Assembly (NCBI RefSeq): GCF_000426285.1
Contig: NZ_AUFB01000007.1
Span: 232,619-296,618, forward strand
Direction of reading: 5' to 3'
Source: Rhizobium leucaenae USDA 9039
GTDB lineage: Bacteria > Pseudomonadota > Alphaproteobacteria > Rhizobiales > Rhizobiaceae
Length of the DNA: 64,000 nucleotides
Below the pieces are notes generated by a model. It ran no database searches and was not told the origin of the DNA. It was given only the letters and a program-made list of their open reading frames with translations. Below, in pieces: positions 17,580-27,325 of this stretch. Position 1 is the first letter of the stretch. Each line of letters starts with the position of its first letter. Position numbers and translations under genes: made by a program.

Positions 17580-18347
17580 TCAGGCTTCCAGACTGCTCTG
17601 GATAAGTCCTGTTAGATAATCGGCCACGACCCCTTGGCCGATGTCATCTCCGATGAGGTCGTTGCGGACCTCGATCATAACGTTATGCAAGCTATTGGCG
17701 AGCCCATGCAGCTTGAGCGTATGGGTCACGCCATCTTCCGGCCCGTAAGGCTGGTTTCGTTCAGTACGATAGAGCGGCGCGTGGGCCGCCGCATCAAGCA
17801 TGCGATCCGCCAGCCAGCGGTCTTCATCGTGCAAAATACCGAGCTCCACTGCCCGCTGCTTGCCGTTGTACACAGGCGTAAAACTGTGAACCGTCACAAG
17901 TACCGTTTTTTGCGCCCTCACCGCCCGCTCTTTCAGGAGAGCGCGAATGCGGTCATGGAACGGCACATAAAGAGCATCTGTGCGTGCCTGCCGATCGGCG
18001 GCTTGCAGATGCTGGTTGCCGGGGATCGTGTAGATCTCGCTGATTTCCGGCATGGCGCCCGGGCTTTCCGGTGGACGGTTGCAATCGTAGACCAAACGCG
18101 AGAAGCATTGGTAAACCAGCGTTGCATCGAGGCTGTCGGACATCTTCCTGGCGACAGCCAGCGCACCTGGGTCCCAGGCGATATGGCTGGAAAGCGCTTC
18201 GGCTGAAAGGCCGAGATCGCCGAAATACTGGGGCAATGTGCGCGAAGCATGTTCGCAGATAATCAAAACCGCGCTTTTTCCGTCCGGTCGTTCGACCGCG
18301 ACGCAATCGCCATCGGCTTCCGTCAGAATGCCTTGCCCGACAAGCAT
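17580..18347 (-). CDS. N-formylglutamate amidohydrolase family protein (HutG-like)
   Basis: 255 residues. Metal-dependent amidohydrolase fold: ICEHASRTLP, the SRLVYDCNRPPESPGAMPE block, VHSFTPVY and MIEVRND are the family's metal and substrate motifs. Classical members release formate from N-formylglutamate in histidine breakdown, but no hut genes are present. Beside a gamma-glutamyl ligase it more probably hydrolyses a gamma-glutamyl amide (inference). First gene of the leftward cluster, divergent from the RpiR gene. Confidence 0.85.
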   Translation of the reverse strand: MLVGQGILTEADGDCVAVERPDGKSAVLIICEHASRTLPQYFGDLGLSAEALSSHIAWDPGALAVARKMSDSLDATLVYQCFSRLVYDCNRPPESPGAMPEISEIYTIPGNQHLQAADRQARTDALYVPFHDRIRALLKERAVRAQKTVLVTVHSFTPVYNGKQRAVELGILHDEDRWLADRMLDAAAHAPLYRTERNQPYGPEDGVTHTLKLHGLANSLHNVMIEVRNDLIGDDIGQGVVADYLTGLIQSSLEA

Positions 18348-18425
18348 TAAGGCGCCCTACCCCTCTTAATAAAATCTTTATAAGAAAAGAATTCTTCAGG
18401 TTTCGGCGACTGTCAACTAGGGACT

Positions 18426-18467
18426 GAAATTATTTCTTCATTTGTGACATTGACTCGAAATGTGACA
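18426..18467. promoter_or_regulatory. Operator-like elements in the amidohydrolase/RpiR divergent region
   Basis: The gap 18348-18525 is AT-rich and holds an 11-bp palindrome GAAATTATTTC (18426-18436), of the style often bound by RpiR-type regulators. It also holds two TGTGACA direct repeats at 18443-18449 and 18461-18467, 18 bp apart. Likely promoter and regulator sites for both directions; untested. Confidence 0.45.
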
Positions 18468-18525
18468 GCGTAGTTATATTCATTTCAGGAGCTTGGCATC
18501 AGACCGGCCCGGGGAGCAAAATCGA

Positions 18526-19416
18526 GTGAGCAATGCGTCGAAAACAGTTTCGGACGTAATCAATGCCCAATTTGACGCGCTGACACGCGCCGAGAAGCAG
18601 CTCGCCAAGAGCCTGCTCGACAACTATCCCGTTTCGGGATTGGGCAGCATTACGACGGTTGCCGAAAATGCGCGGGTGTCCACGCCGACCGTGGCGCGCA
18701 TGGTGCAGAAACTCGGTTTCAAAGGCTATCCGGACTTTCAGTCGCGCCTCCACCAGGAGGTCGAGGCAACCATCTCAAATCCGCTTACGAAGCATGATCG
18801 CTGGGCATCCAATGCTCCCGGTACACATATTCTCAATCGCTTCGCAGATGCCATTATGAGCAATCTCCGTCAGACGCTCGCCGACATCGATGCGGCAACT
18901 TTCGATAGCGTCGCTGCGCTGCTGTCGGAGCACAAACGTGGGCTTTATTTCGTCGGCGGACGCATCACCGGCGCGCTTGCCGAATATTTCTTCACCCATA
19001 TGCAAGTCATCCGTCCGAACACGACCTTGCTCTCCTCCAATTCCAGTTCCTGGCCGCAATATGTTCTGAACATGAACCCCGGCGACCTACTCGTGATCTT
19101 CGATATCAGACGCTACGAGCAGGAAATGGTCAGCCTCGCCGCCGCCGCTCGCCGCAGCGGAGCCGAGATCATCGTCTTCACCGACCAATGGGCGACCCCT
19201 GCCGTTAAATATGCAAAACACACTTTTCGCGTGCAAATCGAAGCACCTTCGGCCTGGGATTCCTCTGTCGTCACCCTCTTCATCATCGAGGCCTTGATCG
19301 AAGCCGTGCAAAGCTCGACCTGGGACGAGACGAGTGAACGCATGAAAACGCTCGAAGGGCTGTTCGAACAAACAAGGCTGTTTCGCAAGCTAGGTTGGGA
19401 GGGAAGGAAAGTATAA
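18526..19416 (+). CDS. RpiR family transcriptional regulator (HTH_6 plus SIS domain)
   Basis: 296 residues. The N-terminal HTH (LTRAEKQLAKSLLDNYP, VSTPTVARMVQKLGFKGYPDFQ) is followed by a SIS domain (about 130-265) containing GLYFVGGRITGALAEYF and LLVIFDIRRYEQE. GTG at 18526 has GGGGAG 9 bp upstream. A TTG at 18493 lies too close to its AGGAG. It is divergent from the amine cluster and upstream of the ABC transporter genes, so it probably controls both; its ligand need not be a phosphosugar. Confidence 0.85.
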   Translation: MSNASKTVSDVINAQFDALTRAEKQLAKSLLDNYPVSGLGSITTVAENARVSTPTVARMVQKLGFKGYPDFQSRLHQEVEATISNPLTKHDRWASNAPGTHILNRFADAIMSNLRQTLADIDAATFDSVAALLSEHKRGLYFVGGRITGALAEYFFTHMQVIRPNTTLLSSNSSSWPQYVLNMNPGDLLVIFDIRRYEQEMVSLAAAARRSGAEIIVFTDQWATPAVKYAKHTFRVQIEAPSAWDSSVVTLFIIEALIEAVQSSTWDETSERMKTLEGLFEQTRLFRKLGWEGRKV

Positions 19417-19585
19417 AATACACGCTGAGGATCGGCCAGCAAAACAGAGCCCGTCATCATCGGCGGATAAAAGTAAATCGCCGGTGTTTTCGGAAGACGC
19501 AACCCATTGGAACCCGTCACACAACCTTCATGCAACGTCATTAACAGCAACGCCAGACACTGAAAACCCAAAAGGAGGAATACCA

Positions 19586-20689
19586 GTGATCTCGAAAATT
19601 CATCGTCTTCTGACGCTCTCCACTGCGATGCTCGTCGCTTCGACTGCAATCGCTGCTGCTGAACCGAGCGCAGACCTCATTGCCGCCGCCAAGAAGGAAG
19701 GCACGCTGACCACCATCGCTCTGCCCCATAACTGGTGCGGTTACGGCGACCTAATCGCTGCTTTCAAGGCGAAATACAGCATCGACGTCAACGAACTGAA
19801 CCCGGACGCTGGGTCGGGCGATGAAGTTGAAGCCATCCGCGCCAACAAGGGCAACACCGGCCCGCAGGCTCCCGACGTGATCGACGTTGGTCTCTCCTTC
19901 GGCCCGACCGCCAAGAAGGACGGCCTGCTGCAGCCTTACAAAGTCTCCACCTGGGACTCGATCCCCGACAGCGCCAAGGATGCTGACGGTTTCTGGTATG
20001 GCGACTATTACGGCGTTCTCTCCTTCGTCGTAAACAAAGACGTCGTAAAGAACCCGCCGAAGGACTGGGCTGACCTGCAGAAGCCGGAATACGCGAACAC
20101 CGTTTCCCTCGCTGGCGACCCGCGCACCTCGAACCAAGCCGTTCAGGCCGTTTACGCTGCTGGTCTCGCCGCTGGCGAGAAGGATGCAACCAAGGTTGGT
20201 GACGCTGGCCTGAAGTACTTCGCCCAGCTCAACAAGGCCGGCAACTTCGTTCCGATCATCGGCAAGTCCGCTTCGCTCGCTCAGGGCTCTACCCCGATCG
20301 TCGTCGCCTGGGACTATAACGGCCTCGCATGGCGCGACAGCCTGAACGGCAACCCGCCGGTTGACGTCACCGTTCCGGCTTCGGGCGTTATCGCCGGCGT
20401 CTACGTTCAGGCGATCTCGGCTTTCGCTCCGCACCCGAACGCCGCCAAGCTCTGGATGGAATTCCTTTATTCCGACGAAGGCCAGATCGGCTGGCTGAAG
20501 GGCTATTGCCACCCGATCCGCTTCAACGACCTGGCGAAGAACAAGAAGGTTCCTCAGGAACTTCTCGACAAGCTGCCGCCGGCTGCCGCCTACGAAAAAG
20601 CCGTCTTCCCGACGCTCCAAGAGCAGGATGCCGGCAAGGGCGTCATCACCAAGCAGTGGGACAGCGTCGTCGGTTCGAACGTTCAGTAA
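19586..20689 (+). CDS. ABC transporter periplasmic substrate-binding protein (family 1)
   Basis: 367 residues. GTG start at 19586 is chosen because AAAGGAGGAA precedes it and a signal peptide follows at once (VISKIHRLLTLSTAMLVASTAIAAA). The mature part (LIAAAKKEGTLTTIALPHNW, FWYGDYYGVLSFVVNKD) resembles binding proteins of the iron/polyamine/2-aminoethylphosphonate type. It delivers its ligand to the permeases at 20762-22437. The ligand is unknown; an amine is plausible from the neighbouring catabolic genes. Confidence 0.83.
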   Translation: MISKIHRLLTLSTAMLVASTAIAAAEPSADLIAAAKKEGTLTTIALPHNWCGYGDLIAAFKAKYSIDVNELNPDAGSGDEVEAIRANKGNTGPQAPDVIDVGLSFGPTAKKDGLLQPYKVSTWDSIPDSAKDADGFWYGDYYGVLSFVVNKDVVKNPPKDWADLQKPEYANTVSLAGDPRTSNQAVQAVYAAGLAAGEKDATKVGDAGLKYFAQLNKAGNFVPIIGKSASLAQGSTPIVVAWDYNGLAWRDSLNGNPPVDVTVPASGVIAGVYVQAISAFAPHPNAAKLWMEFLYSDEGQIGWLKGYCHPIRFNDLAKNKKVPQELLDKLPPAAAYEKAVFPTLQEQDAGKGVITKQWDSVVGSNVQ

Positions 20690-20704
20690 TCTGACTTAAC
20701 CTAG

Positions 20705-20730
20705 CCTCCCCGTTTCGGCGGGGAGGTTTT
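20705..20730 (+). terminator. Intergenic hairpin with T-run after the binding-protein gene
   Basis: CCTCCCCG (20705-20712), loop TTTCGG, CGGGGAGG (20719-20726), then TTTT. It lies between the binding-protein stop and the first permease, so it probably acts as an attenuator that leaves the binding protein in excess over the membrane parts. Confidence 0.8.
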
Positions 20731-20761
20731 CCGTTTTCCGACGCCGCAAATTGGGTCCCTC

Positions 20762-21652
20762 ATGAGCACCGTCACAACATCAACGATCAGCACCGCACCT
20801 GTGATCAGCAAGCGTGTCGTCGTCGATTGGCTGGGCATTGCCCCCTTCGCGATCTTCACCCTGTTGTTCCTGATTATCCCGACGCTCTATCTCGTCATGG
20901 GCGCGTTTCTGACGCCGGACGGAAGCTTCACGCTCAAGAACCTCGGCGACCTGTTCACGCCGACCATCCTGAGCGCCTATTGGATCAGCATCAAAATCTC
21001 GGTCGCTTCGGCGCTCGGCGGCGCTATCATCGGTTTTTATCTTGCCTGGGCGCTCGTCCTCGGTGGTCTCCCCTCCTGGATCCGCAATGCCTTTCTGACG
21101 TTCTCCGGTGTCGCTTCCAATTTCGCAGGCGTGCCGTTGGCTTTCTCTTTCATCGCAACGCTGGGCCGCCAGGGGCTCGTCACGATATTGCTCGCCCATT
21201 TCGGTTTGAATCTTTACTCTGCCGGCTTCAATCTTCTGAGCTTCTTCGGTCTGACCATCACCTACATGTATTTCCAGATTCCGCTGATGGTGTTGATCAT
21301 CACGCCGGCACTGGATGGCATGAAGAGGGAATGGCGCGAAGCTGCCTCTATTCTCGGCGCCACCAACAGGCAATATTGGTTGATGGTCGCCCTGCCGATC
21401 CTTTGGCCCAGCCTGCTTGGCACGACGCTGCTGCTGTTCGCCAACTCTTTCGGCGCCATCGCAACCGCGATCGCACTCACCGGCAGCTCGCTGAATATCG
21501 TTCCGATCGTTCTCTACGCGCAGATCCGCGGCGATGTCCTCCACAATGCCAATCTCGGCTATGCCCTGGCGCTCGGTATGATCGTCATCACAGGTATTTC
21601 AAACGTCATCTATATCATGATGCGCATGCGCGCTGAACGGTGGCAAAAATGA
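20762..21652 (+). CDS. ABC transporter permease (PotB/CysU-like)
   Basis: 296 residues, six predicted membrane helices (from IAPFAIFTLLFLIIPTLYLVM onward). The cytoplasmic coupling loop is EWREAASILGATNRQYWLMVALPI (EAA motif). First permease of the 19586-23510 importer. The last codons overlap the next permease (ATGA at 21649-21652), giving coupled translation. Confidence 0.87.
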   Translation: MSTVTTSTISTAPVISKRVVVDWLGIAPFAIFTLLFLIIPTLYLVMGAFLTPDGSFTLKNLGDLFTPTILSAYWISIKISVASALGGAIIGFYLAWALVLGGLPSWIRNAFLTFSGVASNFAGVPLAFSFIATLGRQGLVTILLAHFGLNLYSAGFNLLSFFGLTITYMYFQIPLMVLIITPALDGMKREWREAASILGATNRQYWLMVALPILWPSLLGTTLLLFANSFGAIATAIALTGSSLNIVPIVLYAQIRGDVLHNANLGYALALGMIVITGISNVIYIMMRMRAERWQK

Positions 21653-22437
21653 AGCTGCAGAAATTCTTTGCCTGGATCGCGGTCGCCATCGGCGTCATCT
21701 ATTTCTTCGTACCGCTCATCGGTACGCTGGAATTTTCGCTGCGCATGCGGCGCGACGTTTATAGCTTCGACGCCTATAGGTCGGTCTTTTCAGACTTGGG
21801 CTTCCTGACTGCCTTCGGCTTCTCCATGCTGATGGCGCTGCTGACCATTATCTTCGGCATGCTGCTCGTCGTGCCGACGGCCTATTGGGTCCGCCTGCGT
21901 TTGCCGCAGATCCGTCCCGTCGTCGAATTCGTCACGCTGATGCCGCTCGTCATCCCGGCCATCGTTATCGTCTTCGGCTATCTCCGCCTTTATAATTCGT
22001 CGTCGATCCTGCCGCTGACCGGCTACAACCAGACGACGAACCTCCTGCTCGTCTGCTCCTACATTGTATTGTCGCTGCCTTATATGTACCGTTCGGTGGA
22101 TACGGCTATGCGCACCATCGACGTCGGCACACTGACGGAGGCGGCGGAAAGCCTGGGTGCAAAATGGACGACGATCATGTTCCGGTGCATCTTCCCGAAT
22201 GTAATGAGCGGTGTGCTTTCTGGCGCCTTCATCACGCTTGCGATCGTCATGGGTGAATTCACCATGGCGTCGCTGCTCAACCGTCCGGCCTTCGGGCCTT
22301 ATATGCAGCTTATCGGCGCCAACAAGGCTTATGAGCCGTCGGCGCTGGCGATCATCGCGCTCGCTGTAACCTGGCTCAGCATGGGCCTGCTCCAGCTCGT
22401 TTCCCGCTTTTCCAAATCCGCTCCGATTAAGGCGTAA
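21649..22437 (+). CDS. ABC transporter permease (PotC-like)
   Basis: 262 residues, about six membrane helices, with the EAA loop LTEAAESLGAKWTTIMFRCIFP. The ATG at 21649 gives the 4-bp overlap with the preceding permease; a GTG 9 bp earlier is less likely. Partner of the 20762 permease in a heterodimeric channel. Confidence 0.87.
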   Translation: MKLQKFFAWIAVAIGVIYFFVPLIGTLEFSLRMRRDVYSFDAYRSVFSDLGFLTAFGFSMLMALLTIIFGMLLVVPTAYWVRLRLPQIRPVVEFVTLMPLVIPAIVIVFGYLRLYNSSSILPLTGYNQTTNLLLVCSYIVLSLPYMYRSVDTAMRTIDVGTLTEAAESLGAKWTTIMFRCIFPNVMSGVLSGAFITLAIVMGEFTMASLLNRPAFGPYMQLIGANKAYEPSALAIIALAVTWLSMGLLQLVSRFSKSAPIKA

Positions 22438-22448
22438 GGCTTCACACC

Positions 22449-23510
22449 ATGGCTTTTCTCGAACTCACACACATCAAAAAATCCTTCGGCGAGGTCCAGG
22501 TCGTTCACGACTTCACCATGCACATCGAGAAGGGAGAGTTCATCTCCTTCCTCGGACCCTCCGGCTGCGGCAAGACGACGGTGCTGCGGATGATTGCCGG
22601 CTTCGAAAGTCCGACAGCCGGCATGCTGACGATTAACGGCAAGGACCAGCGTCCGCTGAAGCCGAACCAGCGCAATATCGGCATGGTGTTCCAGGCCTAC
22701 GCACTGTTCCCGAACATGACCGTGCATGACAATGTCGCCTTCGGCCTCAAGGTCGCTGGTGTCGCCAAGCCCGAGATCGACAAGCGCGTCAAGGAAATGC
22801 TCGGGCTGATCAAGCTCGATCATCTCGCCGGCCGCTATCCCTTCCAGATGTCCGGCGGTCAGCAGCAGCGCGTGGCGCTCGCGCGCGCCATCGCCGTCAA
22901 GCCGCAGGTCCTGCTGCTTGACGAACCGCTCTCGGCGCTGGACGCCAAGATCCGCGTTTCGCTGCGCGAAGAAATCCGCGCCATCCAGCAGCAGCTCGGC
23001 ATCACTACCGTTTTCGTGACACACGACCAGGAAGAAGCGCTGTCGATTTCCGACCGCATCGTCGTCATGAATGCCGGCCGCGCCGATCAGATCGGCACGC
23101 CCTTCGAAATCTACAACAGGCCCGCCACCCGCTTCGTCGCCTCCTTTGTCGGCACGTTGAACCTCATCGAGGGCAAGGTCGTCGACCCGGACAACAACCG
23201 CATCATGATTGGCGATCAGGGTGTAACCCTGAAACAATCGGTCACCGCCTACAAGCCCGGCGACACCGTGTCGTTGGCGCTGCGTCCGGAAGCCGGCTCG
23301 CTGGCAGAATCGGCCAAGGGCGACACTGCCTTGACCGGTGAAGTCTCCTCGGCTCACTTCCTGGGTTCGGTCATCCGCACGCGCATGAATGTCGGTGGCA
23401 ATACCATCTCCTTCGACATGTTCAACAGCCCGGGCATGATGCCTCCCAGCGTCGGCGAAAGGGTCACGCTGCGTTTCGCCTCCTCCGATCTGCTGGTCAT
23501 TCAGGACTGA
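22449..23510 (+). CDS. ABC transporter ATP-binding protein (PotA-like, with TOBE domain)
   Basis: 353 residues. Walker A GPSGCGKTT, Q-loop VFQAYALFPNMTV, signature MSGGQQQRVALARA, Walker B LLLDEPLSALD and the switch His in FVTHDQEEA are intact. A C-terminal TOBE region (about 280-350) follows. It powers the 19586-23510 importer; 11 bp separate it from the second permease. A strong terminator follows. Confidence 0.9.
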   Translation: MAFLELTHIKKSFGEVQVVHDFTMHIEKGEFISFLGPSGCGKTTVLRMIAGFESPTAGMLTINGKDQRPLKPNQRNIGMVFQAYALFPNMTVHDNVAFGLKVAGVAKPEIDKRVKEMLGLIKLDHLAGRYPFQMSGGQQQRVALARAIAVKPQVLLLDEPLSALDAKIRVSLREEIRAIQQQLGITTVFVTHDQEEALSISDRIVVMNAGRADQIGTPFEIYNRPATRFVASFVGTLNLIEGKVVDPDNNRIMIGDQGVTLKQSVTAYKPGDTVSLALRPEAGSLAESAKGDTALTGEVSSAHFLGSVIRTRMNVGGNTISFDMFNSPGMMPPSVGERVTLRFASSDLLVIQD

Positions 23511-23542
23511 TCGACGGAACAATTGGACAGATTTTTCGCAAG

Positions 23543-23568
23543 CGCCGGGTAAATCGCCCGGCGTTTTT
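23543..23568 (+). terminator. Rho-independent terminator of the ABC operon
   Basis: CGCCGGG (23543-23549), 7-nt loop, CCCGGCG (23557-23563), then TTTTT. It ends the 19586-23510 operon ahead of the FMN riboswitch. Confidence 0.88.
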
Positions 23569-23602
23569 CTTTGATTTCTGTTGCACCGCATCTATAGTCC
23601 AG

Positions 23603-23752
23603 CCGTTCTCAGGGCGGGGTGCAATTCCCCACCGGCGGTATGGAGACTGGTCTCCGAGCCCGCGAGCGCCTTTCGGTTCTACCGGAAGGGTCAGCAGATC
23701 CGGTGAGAGGCCGGAGCCGACGGTACAGTCCGGATGGAAGAGAGCAAGCCAG
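23603..23752 (+). ncRNA. FMN riboswitch (RFN element)
   Basis: The conserved RFN text is plainly visible: TTCTCAGGGCGGGGTG, AATTCCCCACCGGCGGTA, GAGCCCGCGAGCG, GGTCAGCAGATCCGGTGAGA and GCCGACGGTACAGTCCGGAT, ending in GAGAG. In the known RFN class, FMN binding represses the downstream gene, by termination or by hiding the start site. The 87 bp after it form the expression platform before ribH. Confidence 0.95.
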
Positions 23753-23827
23753 GTCGAAGGCTCCTTCGCGCAGGGGGCTTCTGCGACCTTGCGTGTTCGC
23801 CCAAGGGATATTGAGTTAAACCCTTGA

Positions 23828-24316
<489 letters not shown>

Positions 24317-24373
24317 GTTAAGATGATGGAGGCGGCAAAGGCTCGCCTCCATTTCTCCGGCAAGGAGCATCGC

Positions 24374-24724
24374 ATGACCGTCCTGCGAATTGTGTCCAAT
24401 CTGCATGCCGCCGATCCCGCCAGCGCTCAGGTCTTCTATGGCGACCTGCTCGGCTTGGACATCGTCATGGACCACGGCTGGATCATGACCTTCGCCTCGA
24501 AGGCGCAGACCGTGCCGCAGATCAGCATAGCCAGCAAAGGTGGCTCGGGCACGATCGTGCCCGATCTTTCGATCGAGGTCGACGATGTCGACGAGATCTA
24601 TCAGCGCGCCCGATCGATGCAGTTCGAGATCGTCTACGATCTGAACGATGAACCCTGGGGCGTTCGTCGCTTTTATGTCCGCGATCCCTTCGGCAAGATC
24701 GTGAATATCCTGTCACATCGATAA
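24374..24724 (+). CDS. VOC/glyoxalase superfamily protein
   Basis: 116 residues with the paired beta-alpha-beta-beta-beta fold: LRIVSNLHAADPASAQVFYGDLLGL at the start and RRFYVRDPFGKIVNILSH at the end. The divalent-metal ligands of true glyoxalase I are not obvious, so the activity is unknown. ATG at 24374 has AAGGAG upstream; an earlier ATG at 24323 lacks one. Confidence 0.78.
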   Translation: MTVLRIVSNLHAADPASAQVFYGDLLGLDIVMDHGWIMTFASKAQTVPQISIASKGGSGTIVPDLSIEVDDVDEIYQRARSMQFEIVYDLNDEPWGVRRFYVRDPFGKIVNILSHR

Positions 24725-24729
24725 GCCGC

Positions 24730-25458
24730 TCATCCCAAATCGACCTTGAAGGTCACCCGCTCCGCCGACCATAGTGTCTCGGCATAGGCAATGGGCACGC
24801 CGGCACTATCGACATCCACTTTGAGGATGACCAATACCGGCGCCGATTTCGGCTGCCGCAACAGTCGTGCCTCTTCGGCGCTCGGCATGCGCGCCTCGAT
24901 CTCGGTCGACAAGCGCACATAGTCGTGAACGCCGTAGCTCGCGAGGGCCGCGCTAATGGTCTGATATTGCAGCCTCGCTCTATCGAAATCAGGAAAGCGG
25001 TCGGCCGGATAATAGCTGTCGCCGAGTTCGACGGGAACATCGTCTGCCGTCATCACGCCGCGGCGGTGGATGACCGGAGCGCCGGACGCCAGCTTCAGCC
25101 GTGCCGCAACACGCTCCGACGCTGCAACGACCTCGTGGATCAATAGCTCGCCGCCAGGCTCGAAACCCTGCTCGATCAGATTCTTGGAGAACCGCGTCTT
25201 CTTCGAGAGCATATAGTCGAGAGCCCCTCGGTGCACGAAGGTCCCCCGCCCCTGCTCGGCGCGCACCAGCCCCCGCTGTTCCAGATGGCCGAGTGCCTGG
25301 CGGACAGTGAAGCGGCTGACGCCGAAGCGTTCCATAAGCTCCGGTTCGGTCGGCAATTTGGCACCCGCAGCGAAGGTCCCGGCGGCGATATCAGCCGCCA
25401 GGATTTCGCCGATCTGATGCCAGAGAGCGCTGCCGCTCTTACGATCGATCGTCTCCAT
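24730..25458 (-). CDS. GntR family transcriptional regulator with UTRA domain (PhnF-like)
   Basis: 242 residues. N-terminal winged HTH (ALWHQIGEILAADIAAGTFAAGAKLPTEPELMERFGVSRFTVRQAL) and C-terminal UTRA ligand domain (about 95-240). It resembles the PhnF/HutC branch, but no phosphonate genes are adjacent. The ATG at 25458 starts 1 bp after the methyltransferase stop, so both are on one transcript and the regulator may control it. Confidence 0.82.
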   Translation of the reverse strand: METIDRKSGSALWHQIGEILAADIAAGTFAAGAKLPTEPELMERFGVSRFTVRQALGHLEQRGLVRAEQGRGTFVHRGALDYMLSKKTRFSKNLIEQGFEPGGELLIHEVVAASERVAARLKLASGAPVIHRRGVMTADDVPVELGDSYYPADRFPDFDRARLQYQTISAALASYGVHDYVRLSTEIEARMPSAEEARLLRQPKSAPVLVILKVDVDSAGVPIAYAETLWSAERVTFKVDLG

Positions 25459-25459
25459 A

Positions 25460-26149
25460 TCAGACGCGCTTTTCGAGCCGGAACAATAGCTTGTATTCGG
25501 CGGGATAGGCGAGCGCATCGAGGATGCTGGGATAATATTTGCGATCCTTTGCGCCGCTGACGAAGCCGTTGTAGCCGAAGCGCCGGACGGAGACATTGAA
25601 TCCTGCGGCAACAAAGGCGTCGATATAGTCCTGCGGGGAGCGATCCTGGACCGGCGCATTGCTGTTGCCGCCGATCAACTCGCGCCATTTCGGCCAAAGC
25701 GGCATCTCGTTGTGGCAACCGGTGACGGCGTAATAGATACCGCCGTTGCGCATGACCTCGAACATCTGCTCGGCATGCCGCTTCAATTCCGGCAGGAGAT
25801 AGACGACCTCATAGCTGAAAGCGACATCGAAGCTGTCGGCAAAAGGCGAAAGATCAGTGGTTACATGAAATTCCAGCGGCACGTTGCCCTTTGCTGCGAC
25901 AGCCGCCGCAACCGATTCCGAGGCGATGTCGATGCCGACGCCGCGGCGGAACGGCCGCATCGCGTGAAGCAGCCGCAGGAAGCCGCCGCGGTTGCAGCCG
26001 AAATCCAGCACTGTCTTCGACGAAAAGTCCCGTTCGGGCAGGGTTTCGATGAAATGCCGCCAAAGCGGACTATGAGACTCCGCCATCGCGATGTCCCCAT
26101 TCGGTTCGGTATGCCACGTTGCGTAGGTGGTTGCTGCGTTTGTCATCAT
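25460..26149 (-). CDS. Class I SAM-dependent methyltransferase
   Basis: 229 residues. Motif I is VLDFGCNRGGFLR, and the acidic end of strand 2 is VGIDIAS. DVAFSYEVVYLLPELKRHAEQMFEVMRNGGIYY is the post-I/II region typical of methyltransferase domain 11/25. The substrate is unknown. Two adjacent ATGs (26149 and 26146) are possible starts. First gene of a pair with the GntR regulator. Confidence 0.78.
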   Translation of the reverse strand: MMTNAATTYATWHTEPNGDIAMAESHSPLWRHFIETLPERDFSSKTVLDFGCNRGGFLRLLHAMRPFRRGVGIDIASESVAAAVAAKGNVPLEFHVTTDLSPFADSFDVAFSYEVVYLLPELKRHAEQMFEVMRNGGIYYAVTGCHNEMPLWPKWRELIGGNSNAPVQDRSPQDYIDAFVAAGFNVSVRRFGYNGFVSGAKDRKYYPSILDALAYPAEYKLLFRLEKRV

Positions 26150-26256
26150 GCGCTCGCTGTTGGAGTGGACTGAGCGAGCAATAAAGCAGCCCTGTGACAG
26201 ACATATGAATTCGTCCGGACGACTGGACTATCTCGTGCCGTCGCTGGACAAATAAA

Positions 26257-26286
26257 AAGAGGGCCCCGCCGAAGCAGAGCCCTCTT
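26257..26286 (-). terminator. Terminator hairpin downstream of the sugar ABC operon
   Basis: AAGAGGGC (26257-26264) pairs with GCCCTCTT (26279-26286), flanked by A- and T-runs. Placed 22 bp past the stop of the ATP-binding gene, it ends the 26308-31756 operon. Confidence 0.75.
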
Positions 26287-26307
26287 CAATTTGCTAAATC
26301 CCAAGGC

Positions 26308-27312
26308 CTACGCCCGAATGGCCTGATCATTCTCGTCGAAGCGATGCATATGCCCCGTGTCCGGTGTGGCATAGACCGTATCGTCCGGTTCATATTTGTG
26401 TTCGCCGAAAAGGCGGACAGTCAGAAGGCCGGTCTGGTCGGATTCGAGATAGATGATCGTATCGGCGCCAAGGTGTTCGACATGGATGACCTTGGCCGCC
26501 CAGGTGCCTTGTTCGCGTGACAATGTGATGTGCTCGGGGCGGATGCCGACGATCTTGGCACCGCTCTGTTCGAGCTTTTCCGCCGGGATGAAATTCATCT
26601 GCGGCGAACCGATGAAGCCGGCGACGAAGATATTCGCGGGGCGATTATAAAGCTCCATCGGCGAACCGATCTGCTCGATGGCGCCCGCATTCATCACGAC
26701 GATCTTGTCGGCCAGCGTCATGGCCTCGACCTGATCGTGGGTGACGTAGATCATCGTGGCCCTCAGGCTGCGATGCAGGCGGGCGATTTCGAGGCGGGTC
26801 TGAACGCGCAATGCCGCATCGAGGTTCGACAGTGGTTCATCGAACAGGAAGAGTTCCGGTTCCCGCACGATGGCGCGACCAATGGCGACACGCTGGCGCT
26901 GTCCGCCGGACAGCTCCGCCGGGCGGCGGGCGAGATAGGGCGCCAGCGAAAGCATGCTCGACGCCTTCTCCACACGGTTGTCGATTTCATCCTTGGCGGT
27001 GCCGGCCTGCTTCAGGCCAAGGCCCATATTGTCCTTCACCGTTAGATGCGGATAGAGCGCATAGGACTGGAACACCATGGAAATGCCGCGCTTGGCGGGC
27101 GGCGTCACCGTCACGTCCGTACCGTTGATCAGGACTGCGCCCGAGGTCACATCCTCCAGGCCGGCAATGCTGCGCAGAAGGGTCGACTTGCCGCAGCCGG
27201 AAGGGCCGACGAAAATGACGAACTCGCCATCCTTCACCTCGAGGTCGATGCCCTTCAGCACATCATGCGTACCATAGGCCTTACGAATGGATTTCAGTTG
27301 AAGCGATCCCAC
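26308..27312 (-). CDS. Sugar ABC transporter ATP-binding protein (MalK/UgpC family)
   Basis: 334 residues. Walker [26 protein letters not shown], signature [14 protein letters not shown], Walker [13 protein letters not shown] and the switch His in YVTHDQVEA. The C-terminal regulatory OB domain begins near 235 (FIGSPQMNF). It energises the carbohydrate importer formed by 28387-31756. Last gene of the operon, 13 bp after the oxidoreductase. Confidence 0.92.
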   Translation of the reverse strand: MGSLQLKSIRKAYGTHDVLKGIDLEVKDGEFVIFVGPSGCGKSTLLRSIAGLEDVTSGAVLINGTDVTVTPPAKRGISMVFQSYALYPHLTVKDNMGLGLKQAGTAKDEIDNRVEKASSMLSLAPYLARRPAELSGGQRQRVAIGRAIVREPELFLFDEPLSNLDAALRVQTRLEIARLHRSLRATMIYVTHDQVEAMTLADKIVVMNAGAIEQIGSPMELYNRPANIFVAGFIGSPQMNFIPAEKLEQSGAKIVGIRPEHITLSREQGTWAAKVIHVEHLGADTIIYLESDQTGLLTVRLFGEHKYEPDDTVYATPDTGHMHRFDENDQAIRA

Positions 27313-27325
27313 AGTCTCTTATCCC

